Source: an uncultured Ramlibacter sp. | GTDB taxonomy: Bacteria; Pseudomonadota; Gammaproteobacteria; Burkholderiales; Burkholderiaceae_C | Length of the DNA: 64,000 bases | NCBI RefSeq assembly: GCF_936925435.1 | Contig: NZ_CAKZHQ010000003.1 | Location: forward strand, 124,001 to 188,000 | Direction: 5' to 3' | In this document: positions 1-8,039 of the stretch, piece after piece | Layout of the letters: each line of letters starts with the position of its first letter | Position numbering within the stretch: position 1 is the first letter of the stretch | Notes under the pieces: generated by a model | Told to the model about the DNA's origin: nothing | Database searches by the model: none | Seen by the model: the letters and a program-made list of their open reading frames with translations, nothing else | Made by a program: the position numbers and the translations under genes

Positions 1-1
1 G

Positions 2-157
2 GTGATGCTGGCGGCCCTGGGCGTGCTGGGCACGGGCAGCGCCTGGCCCGACCTGGCCGTGGCCGTGGTGATGGGCGCGCTGGCCATCAGCGGTGGCTGG
101 TCAGTGCTGCGGCAGGCGCGCGGCGAGCTCGCGCAGCCCGCCCACCACAGCCACTGA
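2..157 (+). CDS. Cation diffusion facilitator family transporter, C-terminal end (partial)
   Basis: Only the last 51 residues are in the window; the gene begins upstream. The reading frame ends at TGA 155-157. The residues spell the last membrane helix of CDF metal exporters: a GTGSAWPDL loop followed by a hydrophobic stretch and a VLRQARGEL end, then a His-rich tail (HHSH). Members of the family exchange Zn, Co, Cd or Ni for protons across the inner membrane. Its position beside cueR-copA fits a metal-resistance neighbourhood. The metal cannot be told from this fragment, and the frame could not be followed upstream. Confidence 0.7.
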   Translation: MMLAALGVLGTGSAWPDLAVAVVMGALAISGGWSVLRQARGELAQPAHHSH

Positions 158-176
158 AGGCGTTCAGCGCAGAGGC

Positions 177-440
177 TTAGCGCAAAAAGAGCTTGCTGAA
201 GATGACGCCGACGCCAAAGGCGGCGAGCACCGAGGTCAGGGGGTGGGCCTTGACGTGCTCGCGGCACATGTCGCCGTATTCCTGCTGGTACTGCATGACC
301 TTCTCGCTGCCGGTGCCGATGCTCTGCTCGAGCTTGTCGACGGCCTCGTGGGCCTTCTGGGCCACGCGGTGCACCTTGCCGTCGCCATTGAGGCCGGCGC
401 CGTTGGCGGATGAGAGGGTTTGGATTGTTTCGCTGTTCAT
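177..440 (-). CDS. DUF883 family protein (ElaB/YqjD-like)
   Basis: An 87-residue protein with a mostly hydrophilic helical body (HRVAQKAHEAVDKLEQSIG) and a single C-terminal hydrophobic segment ending in FSKLFLR. This is the usual shape of the DUF883/YqjD family, which are tail-anchored inner-membrane proteins, some reported to bind ribosomes in stationary phase. The frame stays open further upstream, but the ATG at 440 is chosen because an AGGAAG ribosome site lies just before it and the extra residues are low quality. It is separated from the cueR end by about 135 bases. Confidence 0.75.
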   Translation of the reverse strand: MNSETIQTLSSANGAGLNGDGKVHRVAQKAHEAVDKLEQSIGTGSEKVMQYQQEYGDMCREHVKAHPLTSVLAAFGVGVIFSKLFLR

Positions 441-575
441 GGTGCTTCCTCTTGGGCTGGTCGAAAAATCGCCGGCGGCTGCCGGCGGGGACAGCAACCA
501 CTGTAGGTAGCACAACGGTGGCGCACTGTCGTCCAAACAGCGGCAAGCGCTGTAGGAGCAGTCCTGCCCTGGCTT

Positions 576-1009
576 TCAGCCGGCGGCCTTGTGCGCGCTC
601 AGCTCGTCCAGGATGGGGCAGTCGGGCCGCTGGTCGCCATGGCAGCAGCTGGCCAGGTTCTGCAGCGTCGCGCGCATGGCGGCCATCTCCTGCATGCGCT
701 GGTCCAGGTCGGCGATGTGCCGCATGGCGATGTCGCGCACATGGGCGCTGGAGCGGCGCCGGTTCTGCCACAGCTTGAGCAGCTGGGCGATCTCGTCCAT
801 GCCAAAGCCCAGGTCGCGCGAGCGCTTGATGAAGCGCAGCGTGTGCACCTCGCGCCCGCTGTACTGGCGGTAGCCGGCATCGGTGCGCTCCACCGCCGGC
901 AGCAGGCCCAGCGACTCGTAGTGCCGCACCATCTTGGCCGACACGCCCGAGCGGCGCGCCGCCTCGCCGATGTTGAAGGGGCCGTCATCGACGGCTGTCG
1001 CGGTCTCGC

Positions 1010-1013
<4 letters not shown>
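576..1013 (-). CDS. cueR: MerR-family copper-responsive regulator CueR
   Basis: A 145-residue MerR-family activator. The N-terminal winged helix reads [20 protein letters not shown], followed by the [16 protein letters not shown] stretch typical of CueR. A long dimerisation helix comes next, then a C-terminal metal loop with cysteines in [13 protein letters not shown], matching the two-Cys Cu(I)/Ag(I) site of CueR. The ATG at 1013 overlaps the copA stop (ATGA) and has a GGAAAGG site before it, so it is co-transcribed with and translationally coupled to copA. It should act on the two divergent promoters near 3.2 kb. A longer GTG/ATG start at 1028 is possible but less likely. Confidence 0.92.
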
Positions 1014-3181
<2,168 letters not shown>

Positions 3182-3187
3182 GGATGC

Positions 3188-3218
3188 AGTCTCAAGCTTG
3201 CCATGATGGTAAGGTCAA
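3188..3218 (-). promoter_or_regulatory. CueR-type promoter of copA-cueR
   Basis: Read on the minus strand: -35 TTGACC (3213-3218), a 19-base spacer (3194-3212), and -10 GAGACT (3188-3193). An imperfect dyad ACCTTACC...GGCAAGCT occupies the spacer. The overlong spacer with a dyad is the hallmark of MerR-family activated promoters. Only six bases separate the -10 from the copA ATG. Confidence 0.8.
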
Positions 3219-3267
3219 GCGGCCGACCAAGCCCTTGCCACGGATGGGGACATCCGCCGGGCTGCGC

Positions 3268-3298
3268 TTGACCTTGCCACAGGGGCAAGGTTTACAGT
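3268..3298 (+). promoter_or_regulatory. CueR-type promoter of the copZ-like gene
   Basis: -35 TTGACC (3268-3273), a 19-base spacer, and -10 TACAGT (3293-3298). The perfect dyad ACCTTGCC...GGCAAGGT lies at 3271-3291. It has the same geometry as the copA promoter in the opposite direction, again with six bases between the -10 and the ATG. Confidence 0.85.
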
Positions 3299-3304
3299 GA
3301 GTCC

Positions 3305-3496
3305 ATGACCTACAAGTTCCAACTCGCCATGGCTTGCGGCGGCTGCGCCAAGACAGTGACCGACGCCGTGCTCGCCCTGGACCCGCAGGCCCAGGTGCGC
3401 ATCGACCTGCCAGCCAAGACCGCGCAGGTCGACAGCGGCAAGACCCGCGAGGAGCTCGCGCGCGCCCTGAGCGCCGCCGGCTACGCACCCGCCTGA
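3305..3496 (+). CDS. copZ: Cytosolic copper chaperone, heavy-metal-associated domain (CopZ-like)
   Basis: A 63-residue single HMA domain. The metal site reads MACGGC (Cys11, Cys14), a variant of GMxCxxC in which the usual Gly before Met is Ala. The rest follows the ferredoxin-like pattern and ends in LSAAGYAPA. Such proteins carry Cu(I) to CopA. The gene is divergent from copA and has its own CueR-type promoter with the ATG at or next to the predicted transcription start. No ribosome site is possible in the short leader, so it is a candidate leaderless message. Confidence 0.85.
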   Translation: MTYKFQLAMACGGCAKTVTDAVLALDPQAQVRIDLPAKTAQVDSGKTREELARALSAAGYAPA

Positions 3497-3509
3497 GACA
3501 CGCGTCGCC

Positions 3510-3929
3510 ATGCGCCACTGGCTCCTCGTCCTGCTGATCGCCCTGCTGCCGCTGCGCGGCTGGGCGGCCGAGGCGATGGCCGGCCGGATGTTGGCGCAGC
3601 AGCTGGATGCTATTGAATTTGTAGCTACCCAGCACCATTCCACGGGAGCTAGCGGCAATTCTGACTCCGGAATGGCCACGCAGGCCATGGCCGACTGCCC
3701 TGGCCATGCGGCGGCCGCCGCAGCCGCAAGCGCCGTCGCCGATGTCGCGGTCCAGGACAGCGATCCCTGCGCCTCCTGCCTGCAATGCCAGGCCTGCTCC
3801 ATCCTCGCCCTGCAGCCCGGCGCCACGCCGCTGGCCGGGCCCGTGCCCTCGCATCACGCTGCCGCCGCCGGGACGGCGCGCTTCGCCAGCGCCCTGAGCA
3901 CGCCGGCGCTCAAGCCGCCCATCGCCTGA
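3510..3929 (+). CDS. Secreted Cys/His-rich hypothetical protein of the copper cluster
   Basis: A 139-residue protein starting with a clear signal peptide (MRHWLLVLLIALLPLRGWAA). The mature part has a four-cysteine run CASCLQCQAC (Cys87, 90, 93, 96), another Cys at 63 and scattered His, plausible soft-metal ligands. It lies 13 bases after copZ. No family was recognised; small uncharacterised proteins with this layout occur beside copper genes in related bacteria. Residues about 34-52 are encoded by a stretch resembling a dispersed Comamonadaceae repeat (separate entry), so that segment may be an insertion without function. Confidence 0.7.
   Translation: MRHWLLVLLIALLPLRGWAAEAMAGRMLAQQLDAIEFVATQHHSTGASGNSDSGMATQAMADCPGHAAAAAAASAVADVAVQDSDPCASCLQCQACSILALQPGATPLAGPVPSHHAAAAGTARFASALSTPALKPPIA
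3609..3665 (+). repeat. Comamonadaceae-type short dispersed repeat inside a coding region
   Basis: The pattern GCTATTGAATTTGTAGCT, then a CATTCCA region and GAGCTAGCGGCAATT, follows a mosaic element I recall as frequent between genes in Acidovorax-like genomes. Its A+T-rich start stands out from the surrounding GC-rich coding sequence. It stays in frame. Confidence 0.5.
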
Positions 3930-4011
3930 GGCCTCCCACCCGAGGTGCGTCCGCATTCCCTGCGGGCGCTTGTCTGGCGGCCGCCTGTGGGCGGCCTTGC
4001 AGGAGATTCCA

Positions 4012-4296
4012 ATGAAAACAATGTTGTTGGTGCTGGCCATGCTGGCCGGCGCGCCCGCCTGGGCGCAGGCGCCCGAATGGGTGAAAGCCACGGTGGTGCG
4101 CAGCGAGCCGGCGCGCAAGCTGGTGACCCTGGACCACGAGGCGATCAAGAGCCTGCCCATGGAGGCCATGACCATGCCCTTCAAGGTCAAGGACGCGGCC
4201 CTGCTGGCCAAGGTCAAGGCCGGTGACAAGGTGCGCTTTCGCGTCGCCCTGCAGGACGGCGAGCCGGTGGTCACGGCCATCGAGGCCGCGCCATGA
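4012..4296 (+). CDS. Periplasmic copper-binding protein, CusF-like
   Basis: A 94-residue protein with a signal peptide (MKTMLLVLAMLAGAPAWAQA) and a small OB-fold domain of the CusF family. The ligand pattern is DHEAIKSLPMEAMTMPF: His42, Met53 and Met55 match the CusF His-Met-Met site. The Trp that caps copper in E. coli CusF is replaced by Met50. The ATG at 4012 is preceded by AGGAG. It overlaps the next gene by ATGA, so the two are coupled. It probably binds Cu(I) in the periplasm and passes it on; no CusA-type pump lies in the window. Confidence 0.85.
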   Translation: MKTMLLVLAMLAGAPAWAQAPEWVKATVVRSEPARKLVTLDHEAIKSLPMEAMTMPFKVKDAALLAKVKAGDKVRFRVALQDGEPVVTAIEAAP

Positions 4297-4937
4297 GGAG
4301 ACTGCTGGCGAACGCGGTGTGGGCGCTCTGGGCCGCGTGCACGCTGGCGCAGGCCGGGCCCATGGGCTTCAAGGACAGCACCATGGCCATGGGCGACTTC
4401 GGCCGCAACTGGCGCGAGGCCTGGGTCAACCACGCGGTGACGCCGCGCGATGCCTTCGGCCTGGGCGCGACCTGGATGCGCTCGGACCACGGCCAGCACA
4501 CGCGCGAGTACGCCGAGGCCACCTACACGCGCCTGGTCAAGCGCTGGAACGGCGAGCACTCGCAGGCCAACGTCTGGTTCGTTGCCGGCGCCGGCCCGGT
4601 GCGCGGCAACGACTTCGACGGCACGCGCACCATGCTCTCGCCCGGCGTTGCCTTCGACTGGGAAAGCACGCGCCTGTACTTCAGCAGCGCGGCGCGGCTG
4701 TACCGCGCCAGCGGCCTGCGCCACGACACGGCCTCGGTGCGCGCCGGCTTCTCGTTCTACGAGGTGGACTACGACGAGGTCCAGCCCTGGCTGGTGCTGG
4801 AGGCGCGGCGCATGCGCGGCCTGTCGGACGCCACCGAGATCACGCCCATGCTGCGGCTGATCCACAACCGCTACTTCGTCGAGGCCGGCGTCAACACCGA
4901 CGGCCAGGCCCGCTTCAATTTCATGTACGTCTTCTAG
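4293..4937 (+). CDS. Predicted outer-membrane or periplasmic protein of the copper cluster
   Basis: A 214-residue protein with an N-terminal signal (ALWAACTLAQA). The body is rich in alternating aromatic and charged residues and ends in RFNFMYVF, a terminal Phe strand typical of outer-membrane beta-barrels. The repeated strand-like segments (TRLYFSSAARLYR, VQPWLVLEARRM, NRYFVEAGVNT) support a small barrel. No named family was recognised. It overlaps the CusF-like gene by ATGA and is followed after 11 bases by the HMA gene, so it belongs to the copper operon. It could be a passive metal channel; that is inference. Confidence 0.7.
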   Translation: MRRLLANAVWALWAACTLAQAGPMGFKDSTMAMGDFGRNWREAWVNHAVTPRDAFGLGATWMRSDHGQHTREYAEATYTRLVKRWNGEHSQANVWFVAGAGPVRGNDFDGTRTMLSPGVAFDWESTRLYFSSAARLYRASGLRHDTASVRAGFSFYEVDYDEVQPWLVLEARRMRGLSDATEITPMLRLIHNRYFVEAGVNTDGQARFNFMYVF

Positions 4938-4948
4938 GAAACACCACC

Positions 4949-5275
4949 ATGAACAAAACCCTCATCGCCTTCGTGCTGGCCGCAGCCGCCCTGCCGGCCC
5001 TCGCCGCCGAGTCTGTCCAGGCCACCGTCAACGGCATGGTCTGCGCCTTCTGCGCCCAGGGCATCGAAAAGCGCCTGAGCAAGCTGCCGGCCACCCAGGC
5101 GGTCTTTGTCGACCTCAAGCGCAAGATCGTCGCCGTCGAGGCCAGGGACGGCCAGAAGATCGACGGCAAACTGGTCACGGCCGAGATCACGGACGCCGGC
5201 TACGACGTGGTCAAGCTCGAGACCGTGGCCAAGAGCGTGGCCCAGATCAAGGCCGAAACCAAGGCGGCCAAATGA
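4949..5275 (+). CDS. Periplasmic heavy-metal-associated protein (MerP-like)
   Basis: A 108-residue protein with signal peptide MNKTLIAFVLAAAALPALAA, then one HMA domain with GMVCAFC (Cys32, Cys35). A lysine-rich C-terminal extension follows (VAKSVAQIKAETKAAK). Layout and export resemble MerP, which hands Hg(II) to MerT. Here the copper setting suggests Cu(I), but mercury is not excluded. The start is at ATG 4949, with AGGAA upstream. It overlaps the following MerT-like gene by ATGA, mirroring the merP/merT pairing. Confidence 0.82.
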   Translation: MNKTLIAFVLAAAALPALAAESVQATVNGMVCAFCAQGIEKRLSKLPATQAVFVDLKRKIVAVEARDGQKIDGKLVTAEITDAGYDVVKLETVAKSVAQIKAETKAAK

Positions 5276-5679
5276 GCAGCGAGACGATCAACGACGGCAC
5301 GGTGCAGGCGCGCAGCGGCCTGTGGGCCAGCGTGGCCACGCTGTTCGCCAGCTCGGGCACCCTGGTGTGCTGCGCCCTGCCGGCCCTGCTGGTGGCGCTG
5401 GGCGCCGGCGCCGCACTGTCCTCGCTGGTGGCGGCCGTGCCGCAACTGGTGTGGCTGAGCGAGCACAAGGAGGCGCTCTTCATCGCCGCCGGACTGATGC
5501 TGGCAGCCAGCGGCGCCCTGCAATGGGCCAACCGCGGCGCACCCTGCCCGGTGGATCCGCGCCTGCGCGATGCCTGCCTGCGCACGCGCAAGCTCTCGCT
5601 ACGGCTGTACTGGCTCAGCCTGGGCGTCTATGCCGTGGGCGGCTGGTTCGCCTTCGTCCAGCCCCTGCTGGCAGGCTGA
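5272..5679 (+). CDS. MerT-like inner-membrane metal transport protein
   Basis: A 135-residue protein with about three hydrophobic segments. A vicinal Cys pair lies in the first (SSGTLVCCALPALL, Cys33-Cys34), as in MerT/MerC-type uptake proteins. Further cysteines are at 92 and 102 between the later helices. It is coupled by ATGA to the periplasmic HMA gene, a plausible periplasmic donor. In mercury systems such a pair imports the ion for reduction, but there is no merA here. A copper or general soft-metal role is inferred. This is the last gene of the series. Confidence 0.6.
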   Translation: MSSETINDGTVQARSGLWASVATLFASSGTLVCCALPALLVALGAGAALSSLVAAVPQLVWLSEHKEALFIAAGLMLAASGALQWANRGAPCPVDPRLRDACLRTRKLSLRLYWLSLGVYAVGGWFAFVQPLLAG

Positions 5680-5711
5680 GGCGCGCGGTCGGCGTGGATA
5701 ATGAATTCACG

Positions 5712-6704
5712 ATGACCCAGCATTCCCCGGACTCCTGCATCACCGACGTCGCCGGCATCGAGGTCGGCCATTTCACCGAGACCCGCCGGCCCACAGGCTG
5801 CACCGTGGTCATCACCCGCGCCGGCGCTGTGGCCGGGGTGGACGTGCGCGGCGCAGCGCCGGGCACGCGCGAGACCGACCTGCTGTCGCCCACCAACCTG
5901 GTCGACAAGGTGCACGCCGTGCTGCTGGCCGGCGGTAGCGCCTGGGGCCTGGACGCCGCCGCCGGCGTGATGCGCTGGCTGGAGGAGCAGGGCATCGGCC
6001 TGGAGGTGGGGCCGGGGCGCATCCCCATCGTGCCGGCCGCCGTGCTGTTCGACCTCTACCTGGGCGACACCCGCATCCGCCCCGACGCCCAGGCCGGCTA
6101 CGCGGCCTGCGCCGCCGCCTCGCGCAGCAAGGCCGCGCAAGGCAATGTGGGCGCCGGCGCCGGCGCCGTCATCGGCAAGATTTTCGGCGCCGAGCGCGCC
6201 ATGAAGGGCGGCATCGGCAGCGCATCGCTGAGCGTTAACGGCATCACCATGGGCGCGCTGATCGCCTGCAACGCGCTGGGTGACGTGGTCGACCCCTTCA
6301 CGCAAAAAATCATCGCCGGCGCCCGCACGCCGGACGGCCGCAGCTTTCTCGACTCGCGCCGCGCCCTGCTGGCCGGCGAGCCGCCCAAGCGCCTGGTGCC
6401 CGGCACCAACACCACCATCGGCATCATCGCCACCGACGCGGTGCTGACCAAGGCCCAGGCTACGCGGCTGGCGACGGTGGGCCACGACGGCTATGCGCGC
6501 AGCATCAACCCGGCCCACACCATGCTCGACGGCGACGCCCTGTTCGCCCTGGGCACGGGCGCCAGCGGGCGCAGCGGCGACATGATGGTGCTGGCCACCA
6601 TGGCAGCCGAGGTGGTGGCCATCGCGGTGGCGCGCGCGGCCCGCGCGGCGCGCGCCGTGACCGAAGGCGGCCTGCACCTGCCGGCGGCCGGCGACATGCA
6701 GTGA
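5712..6704 (+). CDS. P1/S58-family peptidase (DmpA/NylC-like N-terminal nucleophile hydrolase)
   Basis: A 330-residue Ntn-hydrolase of the S58 family, which cleaves itself into two chains and then acts as an aminopeptidase, D-esterase or 6-aminohexanoate-oligomer hydrolase. It shows the family's opening ITDVAGIEVGHFTE and NLVDKVHAVLLAGGSAWGLDAA. The likely cleavage point is GTN-TTIGIIATDA (Asn233/Thr234), with Thr as the new N-terminal nucleophile as in NylC. The ATG at 5712 is chosen over the long upstream frame, which only continues antisense to real genes. It overlaps the next gene. Confidence 0.85.
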   Translation: MTQHSPDSCITDVAGIEVGHFTETRRPTGCTVVITRAGAVAGVDVRGAAPGTRETDLLSPTNLVDKVHAVLLAGGSAWGLDAAAGVMRWLEEQGIGLEVGPGRIPIVPAAVLFDLYLGDTRIRPDAQAGYAACAAASRSKAAQGNVGAGAGAVIGKIFGAERAMKGGIGSASLSVNGITMGALIACNALGDVVDPFTQKIIAGARTPDGRSFLDSRRALLAGEPPKRLVPGTNTTIGIIATDAVLTKAQATRLATVGHDGYARSINPAHTMLDGDALFALGTGASGRSGDMMVLATMAAEVVAIAVARAARAARAVTEGGLHLPAAGDMQ

Positions 6705-8038
6705 GGCAGCACATGCCCCAGGCGCTGCGCAACACCCTGCTGTCGATCCGCGATCTGCTGATCTCGGCCGGGCCCTTCGCCGTGCTGGCCGTGGGACTGC
6801 TGGTGCTGGCCTACCTGTGGCTGGACCCGGCGCCGCCGCGGCGCGTGACCCTGGCCACCGGCCCGGCGCAAAGCGCCTACGACGCCTTCGGCCAGCGCTA
6901 CAAGAAGGCGCTGGCGGCCGACGGCATCGAGGTCGTTCTGCTGGCCACCGAGGGCTCCTCGGCCAACCTGCAATTGCTGCGCGATGGCAAGGCCGACCTG
7001 GGCTTTGTGCAGGGCGGGGCCAGCGAGGCCTCGGCCACCGAGGTCGAGGGCATCGAGTCGCTGGGCAGCCTGTTCGTCGAGCCGGTCTGGCTGTTCTACC
7101 GCGAGAGCGCGGCCAAAAAGCTCACGGCCACGGGCGTGCTGTCCTCGCTGCCGCAGCTGCAGCAGCTGCGCCTGAACGTGGGCACGCCCGGCAGCGGTGT
7201 GCCCAGCCTGGTCGACAAGCTGGTCGAGGCCAACCGGGTCGATCCCAGGACGCTGCAGCTGGCGCGGCTGGAGCAGACACCGGCCACCGTGGCCTTCCTG
7301 GGCGGCGAACTGGATGCGCTGGTGTTCGCCTCGGCGCCGGAGTCGCTGATGGTGCAGATGCTGCTGCAGACGCCGGGCGTCAAGCTGATGGACTTCGCCC
7401 AGAGCGAGGCCTATTCGCGGCGCTTTCCCTTCCTCACGCCTGTGCTGCTGCCGCGCGGCGTGGTCGACCTGGCCGGCGACCAGCCGTCGCAGGACGTTCG
7501 CCTGGTGGCCACCACCACCGCCTTGCTGGCACGCGACAGCACCCACCCGGCCCTGGTGCAGCTGTTCGCCCAGGAGGCGCGCGAGCTGCACGGGCCGGCC
7601 GGCTGGTTCAACAAGGCCGGCAGCTTTCCCAGCATCGAGCACAGCGAGTACCCGATTTCCAAGGAAGCCAGCCGCGCCATCGCCAGCGGGCCGCCCTTCC
7701 TGCAGCGCTACCTGCCGTTCTGGCTGGCCAACCTGGTCGAGCGCATGTGGCTGGTGCTGGGCATCATCATCGCGGTGATGCTGCCGCTGTCGCGCATCGT
7801 GCCACCGCTCTACCAGTTCCGCATCCGCTCGCGGGTGTTTCGCGGCTACGGCAAGCTGCGCGACATCGAGCAGCGCCTGCAGACCGATTCGGCCAGCGCG
7901 GCGCAGCTGGCGCGGGAGCTGGACGCGCTGGAAGCCAAGACGCACGACATCAACGTGCCCTTGTCGTATGCCGACGAGCTCTATGCGCTGAGGAACAACA
8001 TCGCCCTGGTGCGCGCCAAGCTGCCGCCCGCGGCCTGA
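6701..8038 (+). CDS. TAXI-family TRAP transporter solute-binding protein, membrane-anchored
   Basis: A 445-residue protein. An N-terminal hydrophobic segment (about 20-44) anchors a periplasmic TAXI-type domain (RVTLATGPAQSAYDAFGQRY, DLGFVQGG). A second transmembrane segment near residue 350 (MWLVLGIIIAVMLPLS) leads to a cytoplasmic tail with a coiled-coil-like end. This architecture is common for orphan TAXI proteins that have no linked permease. The start is a GTG overlapping the previous stop; ATG 6713 is an alternative. The ligand is unknown. The gene converges on the DUF1631 gene with one base between stops. Confidence 0.8.
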   Translation: MRQHMPQALRNTLLSIRDLLISAGPFAVLAVGLLVLAYLWLDPAPPRRVTLATGPAQSAYDAFGQRYKKALAADGIEVVLLATEGSSANLQLLRDGKADLGFVQGGASEASATEVEGIESLGSLFVEPVWLFYRESAAKKLTATGVLSSLPQLQQLRLNVGTPGSGVPSLVDKLVEANRVDPRTLQLARLEQTPATVAFLGGELDALVFASAPESLMVQMLLQTPGVKLMDFAQSEAYSRRFPFLTPVLLPRGVVDLAGDQPSQDVRLVATTTALLARDSTHPALVQLFAQEARELHGPAGWFNKAGSFPSIEHSEYPISKEASRAIASGPPFLQRYLPFWLANLVERMWLVLGIIIAVMLPLSRIVPPLYQFRIRSRVFRGYGKLRDIEQRLQTDSASAAQLARELDALEAKTHDINVPLSYADELYALRNNIALVRAKLPPAA

Positions 8039-8039
8039 G

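Noticed and set aside
3192-4865. 557-codon minus-strand frame opposite the copper operon
   Set aside because: It overlaps five small genes that each have a signal peptide or metal motif and coupled starts; its own translation has no recognisable feature.
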